From Cyanoderma ruficeps (taxonomy: Eukaryota; Chordata; Aves; Passeriformes; Timaliidae), in the NCBI GenBank assembly GCA_008694505.1, contig VZDJ01000052.1:8121955-8185954 (forward strand): 64,000 nucleotides of DNA, read 5' to 3'. A program made the position numbers and the translations under genes. The notes under the pieces are model-generated. The model ran no database searches and had not been told where the DNA came from. It worked only from the letters and a program-made list of their open reading frames with translations. Positions 61,338 through 64,000 of the stretch are shown in pieces; positions within the stretch are counted from its first letter, which is position 1; the number at the start of each line of letters is the position of its first letter.

Positions 61338-61431
61338 CCTTTCTTTCTTTTCTTTCTTTTCTATCTTTTCTTTCTTTTCTTTCCTTTCTTTTCTATCTTT
61401 TCTTTCTTTTCTTTCCTTCCTTCCTTCCTTC
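61338..61431 (+). repeat. (TTTCT)n/(TTCC)n polypyrimidine microsatellite
   Basis: About 94 bp of TTTCT/TTTTC units interrupted twice by CTATC, ending in five TTCC units. The Phe/Leu/Ser-rich frames at 61168-61747 come from it. Confidence 0.95.
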
Positions 61432-63375
61432 ACATCTTTGTACCAGCCAGTCACATCAATTACTACATGACTGCATTTCTAACTCAACCACCCCTGTCAG
61501 TCCCGGGTGCTGTCCCAAATCTGCATTTCACTCAACTTTCTGGAAGCTCATCTCCAGCACATATTTCTTTCTTCCTTGTGTTTCAGCTCTCGGGACAGCT
61601 GAGGCATATCTCATGAGTTACATTCAGGCAGAAGTCAGCAGCAAGGGCACTGTGAAGACTAGCAGAAGACATTTAGGTTTCCCTTGCCTAATAAACCTTG
61701 TTTCTGATGCCCTTCAGGGAGTTGGACACCTGCATATGTGTAACTGAAGCCCAGTCTTCAGGCTGTGTGATTAAAAAGTCACTTCAGCTAACTCTTCACA
61801 TCATCATCTCCAGGAAAGACGTCATCTGGGATTGTGGGAAATGGATTTGGAGAGGATTCTTGATCAAAGAATTGTGAAAAATTGAAAATGAAGACAGGGA
61901 CAGAAAAGGTTGGAAACAAAATAATCATTCACAAAACCATCTCAAGGGTTTATTTCTTTAAGAACTTCTTGATTTGACTCCATGGAGTTTTATGGAAGCA
62001 GCAGTGGTGTTGCTGCCAGTGCAGAGCTGTGGTCACCCTTCTGAGCTACACACAAAGTTATGGGCAGCAAAGATTTCAGGACTCTCCCAGAACAGCAGCA
62101 TTTCATTTGCTGCCTGATTTCTTTCACTCTTAACATAAAAAGGACAGTTAAACACCACCAACAATGCACAGTCCAGTGAATAATTTTACAAGATAAAGAT
62201 CTCACCTCTAGCTTACATTTGGCATTGACCACTGCCTTCTCTCCTTCCAAGTGTCAGCTGTGTTTTAGCCTGGAAGTTCTAGTCTTCCCATTATTCTTGT
62301 TACCTGTTTATGAAAACATTTTGATCAGCAGAAGCCTGTACTCGAGGAGAATATTTTGGATGGTGTTTTTCGGAGGGCCAAGGTAGCATGCTGATCCTCT
62401 CAGCCACACAAGAGGAGCTGATTAACTGATGGATTATTTCTGGATGAGTCAAGCAGTGAGTGCCTGTGACCGTGTCAGAGGCTGGCACCGGAGTCACACG
62501 GAGCTGTGACTGCACTCACTGCTCTGCCCCTGGCCTTGGTAGCTGCAGAGTGGGTTTCCTTCCCATCAGCGTGTCATTCTCTTTCCTTGCCATAATGTTC
62601 TGTGAGCTTAATCTTCCAGTATCTTAAATATCTTCCATTTTTTGGCAGTGTCAGAATGCGTGTGAAGCTGGGTTGGAGGTTTTTTTAGCTCATTATCCAT
62701 CCACCTAGTCGCCATTCCCCAAACCAGAACTACTCCCATTTTAATTAGGCTATCTATTATTTCAGCGCAAGTGATTAGGATAGAAGGCAAAAGTGTTTAT
62801 CATCACAGTGATTTTTATCATAATTCTTGTTGATTATGTACTTAAAAATACACACATTCCTGCTTCTCTACAAAGTTCTTATTTAAGCTCATGAGCTTGT
62901 CTGTATATTTTGAATCTGTAGCATCACTGACCAAACCTTAGGAAGTTCTAACAGCATCTTTCAGATCTGTGTGTTGGTTATTAAACCAGCATAGAGGGAG
63001 GGAATTAGAGTTATCCCACAACATCCCCTTCCGTGTGTCACATAAAAACCAACATTAAATAGATTTCTTATTCCTACTTGACTGTTCTGTGCAATTAAAA
63101 TAAGTGTTCATCACTGTTACGGCTTCCACCTTTTTCAAAAGTCCTCTTTAACCAGGAAGCAAACCCAGCCTTAAAACAGCAGGAATGTGGGTTGAGGAAT
63201 AACATCTGCCAGGTCCAGGTGTAATCCTAGCAGCTGCTCTGTCTGTTTGAGCAGTTTTCAGTTCCAAATCACCTCTATTAATGGGTGTGATGCAGGGATG
63301 TGGTGGAGGAAATTCATGTCAGAAGCGGAATCCAGCGGCTCAGCTGTTCCTGCCTGGTTGCTGCAGCCTTCCCTG

Positions 63376-63430
63376 TCTTTCCTTCTCTTCCTTCTCTTTC
63401 CTTCTCTTCCTTCTCTTCCTTCTCATTCTT
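63376..63430 (+). repeat. (CTTCCTTCTCTT)n polypyrimidine tract
   Basis: About 55 bp of C/T-only sequence of mixed CTTCC and TTCTC words. The three overlapping Phe/Ser/Leu frames around it are artefacts. Confidence 0.9.
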
Positions 63431-64000
63431 CACCACTGCTCAGCCCAGGAGCTTCATGTCCCTCAAGAGTGCAACAGCAGGCAGATGCAGGTGGCTTTGT
63501 GCAAAGTTGCACTCTGAATTTCTACATCTGGAGAGCTGAGATAATACATTACCAAAATCAGAGGGGCAAATGAATCAGTCAGTTAAACCTTGGAAATACA
63601 GAATTAACTCTTCTTCGCCCCTAAGTGCTCAAGATGCATCAAGGTGTGCTCCATGGGCTCTTGATTCCAGACAAAGGTCCCCTTGATTAAATTAGATTGC
63701 TAATGTATTAACGCATTAACACACTTGAAGAAAGAAAAGTTTGAAAAAGCAATTTGGCTTCATCACATGAGTGGCGTGTATACTTAATGGAAATTTTTCC
63801 AGCATTCACAAAACAAAGAAAAATCAATAAAATGTCTGCCAACTGTTCCACTGAAAACATTTTATAATCTATAGCACCGAGAACCCTGAGCCAAGATAAA
63901 CCAGCGTTGCTGACAGAAAATACTGACAATTATTTTACATTGATTCAACTTGGCCCAGCCCAGACTGACCTTGTTTATTCATCTCAGTCTCTTAATTCAT

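Larger units (their letters stand above)
59235..64000 (+). other. WDPCP intron (5' part) after last recognised exon
   Basis: Starts with the GTGAGT donor of the tail exon. I looked for the remaining C-terminal WDPCP exon (phase 2 entry) and found no match; acceptor-like sites at 60506 and 61586 lead to quick stops in the required phase. It contains two pyrimidine tracts (61338-61431, 63376-63430); otherwise unassigned sequence. Confidence 0.8.

Noticed and set aside
61587..61747. Candidate exon after TTGTGTTTCAG (ends 61586)
   Set aside because: In the required phase a TGA stop appears after four codons. The longer open frame is in another phase and starts in the pyrimidine microsatellite.

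Overview
This window looks like vertebrate, and most likely avian (probably songbird), nuclear DNA. The evidence is short GT-AG exons separated by kilobases of AT-rich intron, several CR1 LINE fragments of the kind that dominate bird genomes (including copies ending in the CR1 3' signature ATTCTATGATTCTATT), a probable passerine-type ERV LTR remnant, and no sign of bacterial gene density. The species cannot be fixed from the sequence. Three isolated N calls and one 206-base N run mark it as a draft assembly.

The whole window lies inside one gene on the + strand, WDPCP (WD repeat-containing planar cell polarity effector, the vertebrate homologue of Drosophila fritz, also BBS15). Six consecutive coding exons are recognised at 1737-2346, 6549-6737, 9257-9380, 28521-28584, 34496-34598 and 59099-59234. 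They are flanked by canonical splice sites and their phases join exactly, giving 408 whole codons plus 2 bases of uninterrupted reading frame. This covers the second half of the protein: the end of the beta-propeller with WD-like repeats, then the conserved helical region, then the start of the fast-evolving C-terminal tail. The N-terminal exons lie before position 1 and the final exon(s) after 64000. WDPCP is a subunit of the CPLANE complex (with INTU and FUZ), which acts at the base of cilia and on septins in planar cell polarity and ciliogenesis.

The remaining 98% is intron. It contains a probable solo LTR just upstream of the first exon (about 1011-1620), a degenerate 1.4-kb CR1 at 12001-13410, three shorter CR1 tails (9892-10210 minus, 33445-33712 plus, 34029-34141 minus), and a much older CR1 reverse-transcriptase relic at 18970-20165. 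There are also two or three MIR-like SINE fossils, several microsatellites and polypyrimidine tracts, a 66-bp tandem repeat, a 15-bp-unit ordered pyrimidine array, and a gap flanked by (GT)n and (GGTT)n.

I found no second protein-coding gene, no tRNA or rRNA, no CRISPR and no new multi-gene system. The remaining longer open frames are chance or repeat-derived. The most notable observations are the clean exon chain of a ciliopathy gene, the sharply diverged tail exon, an LTR close to a splice acceptor, the ancient CR1 with a still readable catalytic box, and several non-B-DNA candidates.
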